Part shown: positions 26,360-34,996 of the stretch, piece by piece
Layout: each line of letters begins with the position of its first letter
Numbering within the stretch: the stretch's first letter is position 1
Assembly (NCBI RefSeq): GCF_018919385.1
Contig: NZ_JAHLMF010000014.1
Span: forward strand, 62,001 to 126,000
DNA length: 64,000 bases
Direction: 5' to 3'
From: Geomonas diazotrophica
GTDB taxonomy: Bacteria > Desulfobacterota > Desulfuromonadia > Geobacterales > Geobacteraceae
The notes under the pieces: model-generated
What the model saw: only the letters and a program-made list of their open reading frames with translations
What the model was told of the DNA's origin: nothing
The model's database searches: none
Program-made: the position numbers and the translations under genes

Positions 26360-27460
26360 TTACGCGGCGCGCCTGCGGATGAGATGGACGGAGGTGGCCT
26401 TGAAGGAGGCGTAAACCTCCTTCCCCTCGCACAGTTCCAGCTTGGCGAAGGACTCGCGGGTCACGTAGGCGGTGAGCATGAAGCCGCAGTCGAGCCTCAG
26501 TTTCAAAAAGGGCCCCATCGAAGAAACCTCGACCACCCGGCCGGGATAGAGGTTGCGGGCGCTGGTTTTGGGGTCGGGGTGGCTGACGCTCACGGTGACG
26601 TTTTCCGGTCGGATGCAGCAGTAGACCTGCGCGCCCGGCCGTTCGTCCCCCACCGTGTCGACCTCGCGACCCGCCACCTGTACCGCGATCTGCTGCTCGT
26701 GATTGCTTTTGACCTCCCCCTCGAGGATCGTTTCCATACCGACGAAGTTGGCCACGAACTCGTTGACCGGGTGGTTCATGACCGCGGCCGGCGTCCCCTG
26801 CTGCACGATGCGGCCGCCGTTCATCACCACGATGCGCTGCGACATCCTGAGCGCCTCGGACTGGTCGTGGGTGACCAGGATGGCGGCGATCCCCCGGTCC
26901 CGGATGATCCGGTCCATGTCCTCGGTGAGCGCCTGCCTGGTGGGAGGGTCGAGGTTGGCGAAGGGCTCGTCGAAGAAGATCACCTCGGGTTCCACGGCGA
27001 AGGCGCGGGCCAGGCTCACGCGCCGGGCCTCACCGCCGGAGAGTTTGCGCGCCGAGCGCTCTGCCATGTGACCGAGGTTGAAGCGCTCCAGGTAGCTGGC
27101 GACCCGCTTCTTGATCTCGCCGCGCCCCATTCCCCGAAGCTTCAGGCCGCTTGCCACGTTGTCGAAGACGGTGCTGTCGAAAAGGAGCGGGTCCTGCAGC
27201 ACCATGGCGGTGCGGCGGCGCAGTTCCAGCCACTGCGAACTGGACGCGACGGTGCTCCCCCGGTAGCAGACGGAACCGCTTTGACGCTTCATGAGCCCCA
27301 TAAGCGACAGGAGCAGGGTCGACTTTCCCGCACCGTTTGGGCCGATCAGCGAAACGAATTCATTTTCGGACAAAGAAAAAGAGGGTATGTCGAGTACGGT
27401 CACGCCGCCTCGATCAACCCTCAGCTCTTTCAGGTCGAGCACGTTTTGCGGCTTCGTCAT
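26360..27460 (-). CDS. tupC: Tungstate ABC transporter ATP-binding protein (TupC-like)
   Basis: A 366-residue ATPase. It has Walker A GPNGAGKST, Q-loop VLQDPLLFDSTVFDNVASGL, signature LSGGEARR, Walker B VIFFDEPFANLDPP and switch VTHDQSEALRMSQR. The C-terminal ~120 residues contain a TOBE-like oxyanion domain (IRPENVTVSV... and FKATSVHLI). It overlaps tupB by 4 bp (ATGA). The neighbours decide tungstate (or molybdate) over other anions. Confidence 0.9.
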   Translation of the reverse strand: MTKPQNVLDLKELRVDRGGVTVLDIPSFSLSENEFVSLIGPNGAGKSTLLLSLMGLMKRQSGSVCYRGSTVASSSQWLELRRRTAMVLQDPLLFDSTVFDNVASGLKLRGMGRGEIKKRVASYLERFNLGHMAERSARKLSGGEARRVSLARAFAVEPEVIFFDEPFANLDPPTRQALTEDMDRIIRDRGIAAILVTHDQSEALRMSQRIVVMNGGRIVQQGTPAAVMNHPVNEFVANFVGMETILEGEVKSNHEQQIAVQVAGREVDTVGDERPGAQVYCCIRPENVTVSVSHPDPKTSARNLYPGRVVEVSSMGPFLKLRLDCGFMLTAYVTRESFAKLELCEGKEVYASFKATSVHLIRRRAA

Positions 27461-28155
27461 CTGGGCCTTTCCCGCTGCTGGATGTAGGTGAGGAGGTAAT
27501 TGACGGCGAAGCAGAATAGCAGAAGTATCACGGACAGGGCAATGGCCATGTCGAAATTCCCCCTGCCGGTCTCCATGACGGTCGCCGTGGTGAGCACCCG
27601 GGTGTACCCCCTGACGTTGCCCCCTACCATGATGGAGGCGCCCACCTCGGAGATCACCCCGCCGAAGCCGGCCATGACCCCCGCCATGAGCGGCAGCCGT
27701 GCCTCCTTGATCAGCATCCAGACCAGCTGGGTCCGCGTGGCGCCCAGGGCCAGGATCTGCAGCCTGAGGCTGGCCGGGAGGTTCTGCATGGCGCCGATGG
27801 TGACCCCCATGACGATGGGAGTCGCGATCACGGTCTGCGCGATGACGATGGCGGTCGGGGTGTACAGGAGCTCCAGGTACCCCAGGGGACCGTTTCTCCA
27901 GAGCATGATGGAGACGAAGAGGCCCACCACCACCGGCGGCAGCCCCATGCCGGTGTTCACCACGCTGACCAGGATCTTCTTGCCGGGGAAGCTGGTGAGC
28001 GCCACCAAGGTCCCCACGGAAAGACCGATCAACAGCGAGAAGAGCGTGGCGAGCCCGGAGACCTTGAGCGACAGCAGGGCGATGCCCAGCACCTCGCGAT
28101 CAAACGACGCGAGGAGCTGGAACGCCTTTGTCAGACCTTCGAGGATCACGTCCAT
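27457..28155 (-). CDS. tupB: Tungstate ABC transporter permease (TupB-like)
   Basis: A 232-residue permease with five to six membrane helices. MGLPPVVVGLFVSIMLWRNGPLG, the loop ILALGATRTQLVWMLIKEARLP and GFGGVISEVGASIMVGGNVRGYTRVLTTA are typical of TupB. Its ATG directly abuts the tupA stop codon. Confidence 0.92.
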   Translation of the reverse strand: MDVILEGLTKAFQLLASFDREVLGIALLSLKVSGLATLFSLLIGLSVGTLVALTSFPGKKILVSVVNTGMGLPPVVVGLFVSIMLWRNGPLGYLELLYTPTAIVIAQTVIATPIVMGVTIGAMQNLPASLRLQILALGATRTQLVWMLIKEARLPLMAGVMAGFGGVISEVGASIMVGGNVRGYTRVLTTATVMETGRGNFDMAIALSVILLLFCFAVNYLLTYIQQRERPR

Positions 28156-29022
28156 TTACAGCCCCAGGGACTCCGGTTTCTTGCCTGCATCCGGGAAGAA
28201 GAGCGGGGAGCCGAACTCCTTCTTGCCGAAGGTGGAGATGATCTCCTGGGTCTTCTTGGAGACCATGAAGTCGGCGAAGGCCTTGGCGCCGGCATTGTTC
28301 ACCTTGGGCCACTTGGCCGGGTTCACCTCGATGACGTGGTAGATGTTGAGGAGCTTGGGCTCACCCTGGACCATGATCTCGAGCCCCAGGTGCGCCTTCT
28401 TGTTGAGCGCCAGGTAGGTGCCGCGGTCGGCCAGCAGGTAACCCTTCTTCTCGGCGGCGACGTTCAGGGTCTCGCCCATGCCCAGGCCGGTCTGCTGGAA
28501 CCACTTCTGCCCTTCCGGGTTGATGCCGGCGGCCTTGAAGAGCCCCTTCTCCTTGGCGTGGGTACCGGAGTTGTCACCCCTGGAGAGCCACAGGGCGTTG
28601 CTCTTGGCGATGGTCTTCAACGCGTCTGCCGCGGTCTTGGCGCCGCGGATCCTGGCCGGGTCGTTGGCCGGTCCCAGGACGATGAAGTCGTTGTGCATGA
28701 CGAGCTTCCTGTTCACGCCGAAGCCGTCGGCCATGAATTTTTTCTCCGCATCCGGGGAGTGCACCAAGAGCACGTCGGCCTCCCCCTTCTCGCCCATCTT
28801 CATGGCCTGGCCGCTCCCGACCGAGATGGTCTTCACGAAATAGCCGGTCTGCTTCTCGAAGATCGGGATCAGCACGTCCAGAAGGCCGGAGTCCTGGGTG
28901 GAGGTGGTGGTGGCCAGGATCAGGTTCTTCTGCTGAGCCCCCCACCCGGTGGAAACCGTGGCGACCAGGCTGAGCAGGAACAGGACAACAAAAAGGGGCA
29001 ACGTTCTGAAAATTTTGGACAT
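28156..29022 (-). CDS. tupA: Tungstate-binding protein (TupA-like)
   Basis: A 288-residue periplasmic binding protein. The signal peptide starts MSKIFRTLPLFVVLFLLSLVATVSTGWGA. LATTTSTQDSGLLDVLIPIFEKQTGY is the TupA hallmark (TTTS). FIVLGPANDPARIRG and RGDNSGTHAKE are further markers. The ATG at 29022 follows AAGGAGTTTGACG. The in-frame upstream start at 29061 lies over the operator. A ModE box stands 41-64 bp before the ATG. Confidence 0.93.
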   Translation of the reverse strand: MSKIFRTLPLFVVLFLLSLVATVSTGWGAQQKNLILATTTSTQDSGLLDVLIPIFEKQTGYFVKTISVGSGQAMKMGEKGEADVLLVHSPDAEKKFMADGFGVNRKLVMHNDFIVLGPANDPARIRGAKTAADALKTIAKSNALWLSRGDNSGTHAKEKGLFKAAGINPEGQKWFQQTGLGMGETLNVAAEKKGYLLADRGTYLALNKKAHLGLEIMVQGEPKLLNIYHVIEVNPAKWPKVNNAGAKAFADFMVSKKTQEIISTFGKKEFGSPLFFPDAGKKPESLGL

Positions 29023-29062
29023 CGTCAAACTCCTTCTTTTTGATTTACCTAATTGCGTCAAG

Positions 29063-29086
29063 CGTTATGGTGCTTTCGCTACAGCG
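29063..29086. promoter_or_regulatory. ModE-type operator upstream of tupABC
   Basis: CGTTAT (29063-29068), 12 bp, ACAGCG (29081-29086). The half-site spacing equals the E. coli modA operator (CGTTAT-N12-ATAACG). It lies in the 107-bp gap between modE and tupA. Confidence 0.6.
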
Positions 29087-29129
29087 GTTAACCTTAAAAA
29101 GGGGAACGGCGAACCGCCCCCCAATCGCT

Positions 29130-29942
29130 TCAGCTCACCCCGAGGATGACGCTGGAGGCTTTGAACAGGGTGCAGGCGTGCGAGCCGACCTTGAGCCCGA
29201 GGCTCGTGCCGCTGTCATGGGTGATCACGGCGCTTATAGTGTTGCCGCCCCCCACTTCCACGTCGACCTCGGTGGAAACGGGCCCTTCCACGATCTTGGC
29301 GACGGTGCCGCACATGACGTTGCGGGCGCTGATCTTCGCGTCGTGCAGGTCGGAGCCGACCATGACCGAGCTCGCCTTGATGATGGCGTAGGCCGAGCTC
29401 CCCTCCTTGAGGGCAAGGTTCTCGACGGCTCCGTTGGTGATGACGGCGACCAGCGGCGCGCCGCCGGTGAGCACCAGGGTCACCTCCGCGTTCACCGCCC
29501 CCTTGGTGATCTTGGCGATGGTTCCGGACAGGACGTTACGGGCACTTACTTTCATGGATATCCTCCGTAAAAGCTGGTAGAGACTCGCACTGTCGCCGAG
29601 CCTTCCCTCGAGATTCTCCAGGAACCGGCGATGTTCTTCCTGGAGCACGCCGTACTGCTGGACCACTTCCTTCCCGTAGGCGGTGAGGGTCGTCCCCCCG
29701 CCGCCCCGCCCGCCGGTCACCCGCTCCACCAGCGGCTTTTCGGCGAGGTTGTTGATCATGTTGACCAGGTCCCAGGCGTTCTTGTAGCTGATGCCGACTG
29801 CCTTGGCCGCCTTGGTGATGGAACCAAGCTCGTCGATCTTCTGCAGAAGCGCAATCCGGTCCAGCCCCAGGAACTTCTGCTCATCCTTGTGAAACCAGAG
29901 AGCCCCTTCGAGCTCAATGCCGCGTTTTGTGCCACGACTCAA
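29130..29942 (-). CDS. modE: Molybdate/tungstate-responsive regulator ModE (full length)
   Basis: A 270-residue LysR-like winged-HTH plus two Mop/TOBE domains. HTH: ALLQKIDELGSITKAAKAVGISYKNAWDLVNMINNL. The glycine loop GGRGGGGTTLT is typical of ModE. Each Mop domain shows (M/I)SARNVLSGTIAKI or ISARNVMCGTVAKI, and ends SSVMVG or SSVILG. It would repress uptake genes when oxyanion is bound. TTG at 29942 is preferred, with GAGGTG 5 bp upstream. It is transcribed toward tupABC. Confidence 0.93.
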   Translation of the reverse strand: MSRGTKRGIELEGALWFHKDEQKFLGLDRIALLQKIDELGSITKAAKAVGISYKNAWDLVNMINNLAEKPLVERVTGGRGGGGTTLTAYGKEVVQQYGVLQEEHRRFLENLEGRLGDSASLYQLLRRISMKVSARNVLSGTIAKITKGAVNAEVTLVLTGGAPLVAVITNGAVENLALKEGSSAYAIIKASSVMVGSDLHDAKISARNVMCGTVAKIVEGPVSTEVDVEVGGGNTISAVITHDSGTSLGLKVGSHACTLFKASSVILGVS

Positions 29943-30092
29943 TTCACACCTCGTTCAGGAGCAGAGACTGTGACAAGTTCCTCACAGGGATCTGCCGATG
30001 TCTGCCCAAGTATACGATCATATCAGTGAGAGTAAAGCCGGCCCCTGACAGCGACTGACACATCTCCCACGCCATCCCACCAGTCGGATTAT

Positions 30093-30116
30093 CGTTATAT
30101 CATAAACACCATAGCG
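30093..30116. promoter_or_regulatory. ModE-type operator upstream of modE
   Basis: CGTTAT (30093-30098), 12 bp, ATAGCG (30111-30116), preceded by AT as in the E. coli modA site. It is about 150 bp upstream of modE, consistent with autoregulation. Confidence 0.65.
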
Positions 30117-30216
30117 TAGACAAAAAAAGTGAGAACCCGTCCCGTATACCTTTTTTCACACAAAAGATCGGGTGGTTAAAGGACCAGAAATGGCGATGCC
30201 GCCGGGTGACACCGGC

Positions 30217-30996
30217 TCATTCGCCGGCGTTGGTAGCGGAGAGGAATTCCGAGCGGTTCCAGGTGGTCATGCAGGAAGGGTGCGCCGGGTCGGGATGGCA
30301 GAGGTAGATCTCGTCACCGGGATAACCGGCGACCTTCAGTCCGGCCGAACGGAGCATCGCCTCGACGCCGGCGTGGTTCGCGATCCACCAGTTGGTCGGG
30401 TCCCCGGCGAAGCGTTCCTCGATGAAGGCCATCTTGGGCCACCCCACGCCCAGCAGCGCGTCCCGTTCGTTGATCCAGAAGTCGGCCTGCCCGGCGACCT
30501 CCCGGCCGGGCATGGTGATGGTCTGGAACAGCATCATGCCCGCCGTCTTCTGCGCCACGATGTCGAGTGCCAGCATCGGGTAGCGCAGGTGGTAGAACAC
30601 CCCCATGAACAGGACCAGGTCGAACTTTCCCTTCACCCGCGCCAGGTCGTAGACCTGCATCTGCCGGAACTCCACCAGGTCCTGCAGGGCGTACTGTCCG
30701 GCCGCCCAGTTTGCCTGGTCCAGATAGTGGCTGTCGCAGTCGATGCCGAGCACCCGGGCGCCGCGGCGCGCCAGCTCGAACGAGTAAAAGCCCGCGTTGC
30801 AGCCGATGTCGAGGGCACTCCACCCGGTCAGGTCCTCCGGGATGCAGCCCGCGATCTCGCGCCACTTGAAACCGGGGAAGTCCCCCAGGGAATGATCCGG
30901 GGCCGTCTCGGTCCCGTCGGGCAGGTGCAGGTTGTGGAACCAGGGGGAGAGTTCTCCGATGTCGTCTTCCAGCGTTCTCGGTTTGGCGTGGGTCAT
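30217..30996 (-). CDS. SAM-dependent methyltransferase (TIGR04290-like)
   Basis: A 259-residue cytoplasmic methyltransferase. The SAM-binding motif is ALDIGCNAGFYSFELARRGARVLGID. FDLVLFMGVFYHLRYPMLALDIVAQ and WWIANHAGVEAMLRSAGL fit the TIGR04290 family that travels with CgeB-like glycosyltransferases. Acceptor unknown, presumably a glycan. It is the last gene of the minus-strand glycan cluster. ATG at 30996 follows GAGGTG. Confidence 0.82.
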   Translation of the reverse strand: MTHAKPRTLEDDIGELSPWFHNLHLPDGTETAPDHSLGDFPGFKWREIAGCIPEDLTGWSALDIGCNAGFYSFELARRGARVLGIDCDSHYLDQANWAAGQYALQDLVEFRQMQVYDLARVKGKFDLVLFMGVFYHLRYPMLALDIVAQKTAGMMLFQTITMPGREVAGQADFWINERDALLGVGWPKMAFIEERFAGDPTNWWIANHAGVEAMLRSAGLKVAGYPGDEIYLCHPDPAHPSCMTTWNRSEFLSATNAGE

Positions 30997-31058
30997 GCGG
31001 GCACCTCGATTTCGTTTTACTCGCCGGGACAGGGGCTCGGCGGGACCGGGGCGACGAG

Positions 31059-32114
31059 TCACAGTGTGGCCAGGTACTCCTCCAGTTCCTCGGCGCGGCA
31101 GGCGGCCGAGTGGGACCGCAGCACACGGGTGCGGGCGCGCTCCCCGATGGCGCGGCGCTCCTCGTCGGGGAAACGCTGCAGGATACGCAGCATCTCCTGG
31201 CTGCCGGAAGCGAGCAGGATCTCCTTTTCCGGCACGAGGAACTGCTCCAGTCCCGGCCACCGGTCGCTCACGATGGGGACCGCGCAGGCGGCGGCCTCGA
31301 AGAGCCGGACGCTGGGCGAATAGCCGGCCACCTGCATCTGCTTCCTGGTCAGGTTCAGGGTGAAACGCTGCGAACAGTAGAACTCGCTGTGGCACTCGGG
31401 GGGGAGATGCTCGATGCGATGCGTGTTCTTTGGCCACGTGAGGTCCGAGGGGTACTGCGCCCCGGCGACAACGAAGCGCCCTTTCTCCCATGAGGCGGCG
31501 GGCCGGCAGAGCAGCTGGTCCAGGCCGGGCTGGCGGTCGCGGCTGTAGGTGCCGAGATAGCCGAGGTCCCAGCGCGGGGTGATCTGCATCGGGTAATGCA
31601 CCATGGGATCGACCGAGCAGTACAGGGCGCGCGCCGCCCGCGAACCGTAGTGGCGCTCGATGTGATCCAGGGTCGGTCCGCCGGTGAAGGAGAGGTAGAG
31701 GTCGTAACAGGGGATGAGGTCCTCGCTGAGGTACTGGCACTCACCACGGGCCAGGGCGGCCAGGGTCACCGTGGTGTCGATGTCGTAGAAGGCCTTGATC
31801 CCCTTGGCGTGCTTGGATACCCACTTCCCCACTTCGATCCCCTGGTAGACGTAGGAGCCGACGATGACGCAGTCGGCGTCGCTGATCTCGGGACCGTACT
31901 CGGCCAGCAGTTCGTCCAGCGACCTGTATATCAGCGTGTTGCAAAAGGGGGGCTCGGGGAGGTCGCGGTGGGTCTCGTACCACTGCGCGTCCCGCTCCAG
32001 GAACAGGATCTCGTGGCCGCGCTTGTCCATCTCCCGCAACAGCCCGCGGTAGGTGGTGGCGTGGCCGTTGCCCCAGGACGAGGTGATGGACAGACCGAAG
32101 ACGACGATCTTCAT
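31059..32114 (-). CDS. CgeB-like glycosyltransferase (intact)
   Basis: A 351-residue GT-B type glycosyltransferase. The start is MKIVVFGLSITSSWGNGHATTYRGLLREMDKRGHEILFLERDAQWY. The C-terminal donor-binding region has SPSVRLFEAAACAVPIVSDRWPGLEQFLVPEKEILLA. Length is normal for the family, in contrast with its two truncated upstream neighbours. ATG at 32114 follows a G-run RBS and overlaps the stop of the truncated gene at 32111. Confidence 0.85.
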   Translation of the reverse strand: MKIVVFGLSITSSWGNGHATTYRGLLREMDKRGHEILFLERDAQWYETHRDLPEPPFCNTLIYRSLDELLAEYGPEISDADCVIVGSYVYQGIEVGKWVSKHAKGIKAFYDIDTTVTLAALARGECQYLSEDLIPCYDLYLSFTGGPTLDHIERHYGSRAARALYCSVDPMVHYPMQITPRWDLGYLGTYSRDRQPGLDQLLCRPAASWEKGRFVVAGAQYPSDLTWPKNTHRIEHLPPECHSEFYCSQRFTLNLTRKQMQVAGYSPSVRLFEAAACAVPIVSDRWPGLEQFLVPEKEILLASGSQEMLRILQRFPDEERRAIGERARTRVLRSHSAACRAEELEEYLATL

Positions 32115-32440
32115 GGTGCCCCCCCGATGTACGCCCGGCGGATCGGGCCGCAGGCGAAGATCTCCTGGAACTGCCTGGCACGGTGCGCGTAGGTATGGGA
32201 AAGAAAGAATTCCTCGACCCGGTGCTCCCGGTCCGGCAGGCGGTTGCCCAGAAAGGAGAGGTCCGCCTGGAACCGCGGCTCCGGCGGGACGGGGAAGTGG
32301 GCGTCGGGTTCGTAAAAGGTGATGCGGTGACCCAGGCGGGAGAGCGCCCGCACCATGCCGCGGTAGTAGGTGGCTGCGCCGTTCCAGTAGGCGGAGACCA
32401 GGCTCGAGGCGAAGAAGGCGATGGTAAGAGGAGCAGCCAT
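32111..32440 (-). pseudogene. Internally deleted CgeB-like glycosyltransferase (remnant B)
   Basis: The 109-residue frame starts like a full CgeB-type enzyme (MAAPLTIAFFASSLVSAYWN...RITFYEPDA). It jumps to a mid-protein piece (HFPVPPEPRFQADLSFLGNRLPDREHRVEEFF), then to the C-terminal end (SHTYAHRARQFQEIFA). The donor-binding core found in its intact neighbour is missing. Family length is about 350, so some 240 residues are gone in two in-frame deletions. It still has an ATG and an RBS (AGGAACC). Most likely non-functional. An assembly artefact is an alternative. Confidence 0.7.
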
Positions 32441-32462
32441 GGTGGTTCCTTTCAGGAAAGAA

Positions 32463-32580
32463 GTTACGCAAAGCCACGCGAAACAGGCGCGAAGTGGGCG
32501 AAGAAAGCTTGTCCTTTTTACCCAAAAAGCTCTCTTTCCGTTCTTAGCGGTTTCTCCGCGTTTCTTTGCGCTGCCGCCTT
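32463..32580. repeat. Dispersed CGCRAAGAACGC-type repeat region
   Basis: TTACGCAAAGCCACGCGAAA at the left and TCCGCGTTTCTTTGCG (inverse orientation) at the right. Related sequences lie at about 44746, 55848 and 61146. It fills the gap between the two glycosyltransferase remnants. Confidence 0.5.
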
Positions 32581-32604
32581 TAAAGCGGCTGGGAGAGAAG
32601 CGCT

Positions 32605-33055
32605 TTACCCTCCAATGCCGAGCTCGCGGCAGATGGTCAGCAGCTCCTGGACGCGGTGGCGACAGGTATGCCGGGCCAGGATGGTCTCCCGGCCGTGGTC
32701 TGCCAGGCTCTGCGCCCGCTCCGGGTCTTGCAAAAGGGCTTGCATCTGCCGCTCCATCTCCTTGCCGTCCCGGGCGTAGAGAAGATCTGCGCCATCGGTG
32801 AAAAGCCGGTCGCTGTCGATCCAGGGCGCCGACAGCAGCGGGATACCGCAGGCCAGGGCCTCGAAGGGGCGGATGGTGGGTATCCCCGGCAGCGACTCCA
32901 GGTAGGGGCGGTGCGGGATGTGGACCGTTCTCCGGCTCGTAGACCGTCACCCGGTGCCCGAGCTGCCCAAGCTCCGTGACGATGCCCCGCAGGAAATGGG
33001 CGTTGCCGTGGTTCCAGTCGGACAGGATGGAGTGGTAAAACATCACGATGCGCAT
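32605..33055 (-). pseudogene. Internally deleted, frameshifted glycosyltransferase (remnant A)
   Basis: From the ATG at 33055 the first 43 residues (MRIVMFYHSILSDWNHGNAH...VTVYEPEN) are a normal glycosyltransferase N-terminus. At about 32930 the frame shifts by one base. The next frame then encodes an authentic C-terminus (VHIPHRPYLESLPGIPTIRP, FEALACGIPLLSAPW, ..., ARHTCRHRVQELLTICRELG) ending at TAA 32605-32607. About 150 of roughly 370 expected residues remain. No single open frame spans it. It starts 3 bp after the upstream glycosyltransferase stop. Confidence 0.75.
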
Positions 33056-33058
33056 GAT

Positions 33059-34201
33059 TCAGCGTACCTCCGGTGGAGTCGTGCCGCAGAGCCGGGCGTA
33101 CAGGGAGAGATAGCCGGCGGTCATCCTGGCGGCGGAGAAGCTGCGGCTTCTCTCCAGCGCCTTCTCCCTGAGGCTCGCCTGACGGTTGCGGTCGGCGCAG
33201 AGCGCGCACAGCTGCTTTTGCAGCTCCAAAGCCGATTCGGGATCCACGAACAGGGCAGCCCCGTCCCAGAGCTCGCGCAGGCTGGGGATGTCCCCCAGTA
33301 CCAGGGCGCAGCCGGAGAGGGCCGCCTCCAGGACGGTGAGCCCGAAGGGCTCGTAGCGCGCCGGGAGCACGTAGATGGCGGCGGCGGTGTACCAGGGGGC
33401 CAGCGACTCAGGCTCCAGGAAGCCGAGCCGGTTCACGCCGTCGACGTTGGCCGCCCCGCCGCCGGGCTGGTTGATCTCCCCCGCCACGTACACCGGCCAG
33501 GGGAGGTCGTAGGCGTTGCGCACCAGGGCGCCGATGTTCTTGGCCTCGTCCCAGACCCTCCCAACGGAGAGGATGAAATCCTCCTTCCTGCCGGGGCGGA
33601 ACCTGGTGCGGCCGCGGGCGTTGTAGACCACCTGCGCGTCGGGAAGCGGCAGGTAGAGCCTCCTGATGCACTCGAGCATCGCCGAGGAGGGCGCGGCAAC
33701 CAGGTCCGCCGCGGCCAGCCCACGGGCGACCCGGACCCGGTATCCTTCCAGCCGCTGCGGTGCCTGTTCGCCGCGCACCGCCTCCCACCAGGAAAGGACG
33801 CAGGAGTGGGCCACCACCAGGCAGGGGGTGCGCCAGGGGAGCGCCGCGTGGACGTAACCGTTTAGGTGCACGAGGTCCGGCTTCAGCTCCGCCTCCAGGG
33901 AGAGGAGCCAGTCGCCGCTCATTTCCACGTCGGCCCAGGGATCATCCATCCACTCCAGCCGGTAGCCGCTCTCGAACAGCGTGACGTTCGCCTCGTCGGC
34001 CACCTCCCGGCGCTGCCCGGGGGAAAGAGGCCGCCCCATGGTGGCGAGGGCGATGCGCACCCCGTGTGGGGCCAGGCCGCGGCTGAGCTCCAGGGCGTAG
34101 TTCCAGACCCCGCCGATCGGATCGGCGGTCATCAGTATCAGCCCCGGCGCGTTCGGGGGGGCGTGCTGGCTTGCTCCTGTGGTGGGAACCGCATTGTTCA
34201 T
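33059..34201 (-). CDS. GT4-type glycosyltransferase
   Basis: A 380-residue group 1 glycosyltransferase. The N-domain begins LILMTADPIGGVWNYALELSRGLAPHGV (acceptor side). The C-domain has ILSVGRVWDEAKNI, YVLPARYEPFGLTVLEAALSGCALVLGDIPSLRELW (the EPFGLTxLEA donor motif) and AALFVDPES. It should transfer a sugar in the same surface-glycan pathway. The start is uncertain: ATG at 34201 has a poor RBS, GTG at 34240 is an alternative. Confidence 0.85.
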   Translation of the reverse strand: MNNAVPTTGASQHAPPNAPGLILMTADPIGGVWNYALELSRGLAPHGVRIALATMGRPLSPGQRREVADEANVTLFESGYRLEWMDDPWADVEMSGDWLLSLEAELKPDLVHLNGYVHAALPWRTPCLVVAHSCVLSWWEAVRGEQAPQRLEGYRVRVARGLAAADLVAAPSSAMLECIRRLYLPLPDAQVVYNARGRTRFRPGRKEDFILSVGRVWDEAKNIGALVRNAYDLPWPVYVAGEINQPGGGAANVDGVNRLGFLEPESLAPWYTAAAIYVLPARYEPFGLTVLEAALSGCALVLGDIPSLRELWDGAALFVDPESALELQKQLCALCADRNRQASLREKALERSRSFSAARMTAGYLSLYARLCGTTPPEVR

Positions 34202-34996
34202 GAATAAAAAATCCCGGCTGCACCCTTGTTGAACAAACACCCGAAATATTAGCTCCTAACGCCTTGCCATCTCATGAGTCCGTGATGCCGCTCCGGTAAA
34301 GGGACACCCGTCCCCTTCGCCTTCCTCCGCGGGAAGGGCACCGCTCAAGAGCCGCCCGGCGCGGCTTATCGTCTTATCTGTGTATCGACGTATCTATTTA
34401 CCAGTTTACCTTTGTTACCTTCCGTTGGCCGCGTCGAGCACCTCGGCCACCCGGACCAGTTGCTCCGCCTGAGGATCGAAGGCGCCCCCTCCTAATCTGA
34501 GCTGACGCGCCCAGGCCACCGCGCACCTCCCTCCCCAGTCGTCCGGGGGAGCGGCGATGGTCTCGGCAGCCGTGCCGCGGAAGCGCTCGGCCACGAACAA
34601 CCATGGCCGCCGGGTGGAAACCGATGAAACCGCCCCCCGTGACAAGAACGCTCCCTGCCAAAAGCTCCTCCCCTCAAGCGGTTAGACCTTTGCGGTAGCG
34701 GTCATCTAATTAGACAAAAGTTTATTGATTTAAATTAATAAAACCCAATACTAGCAGTGACGGATTTTCTGTCAAACTCCCCGCACAAAAAAATCGCATT
34801 TTTCTCCAGTAAGATGGCGGACATGTCCCCTCCCCGGCACATGATCGGCTTTTCAGTTGCGTCAATCGGCCCCCCTCGGCACGGGAAGCCGAGGCACATG
34901 AAGGATGCCCCCCGCCCAATCGGTTTTAAAATTCGCGGAGTGTGTTATTTTAGAGCGTGTTAATTTTTTCTGACAGTAACGGCGTCGGAGGCGGCG
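34202..34996. other. Gene-poor gap before treZ
   Basis: Apart from the epimerase-like remnant I see no gene. At 34721-34742 there is an A/T-rich inverted repeat (TTTATT...AATAAA). The sequence from 34760 to 34960 has no convincing coding character or promoter of consensus quality. Confidence 0.5.
34415..34661 (-). pseudogene. Chimeric remnant: epimerase-like start joined to an unrelated tail
   Basis: From the ATG at 34661 the frame reads MAGSVLVTGGGFIGFHPA, the Rossmann start of a nucleotide-sugar epimerase (VLVTGGxGFIG). Within about 20 residues coding character moves to the frame read by WLFVAERFRGTAAETIAAPP ... AEQLVRVAEVLDAANGR, ending near 34435. That looks like the real C-terminus of another protein, which I cannot name. 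Both parts are too short to work. The pattern matches the deletions in the neighbouring glycosyltransferases. Confidence 0.45.

Noticed and set aside
30121-30216. Terminator after the methyltransferase gene
   Set aside because: GTGAGAA/TTTTCAC pairing is short and uneven, so it is not listed as a feature.
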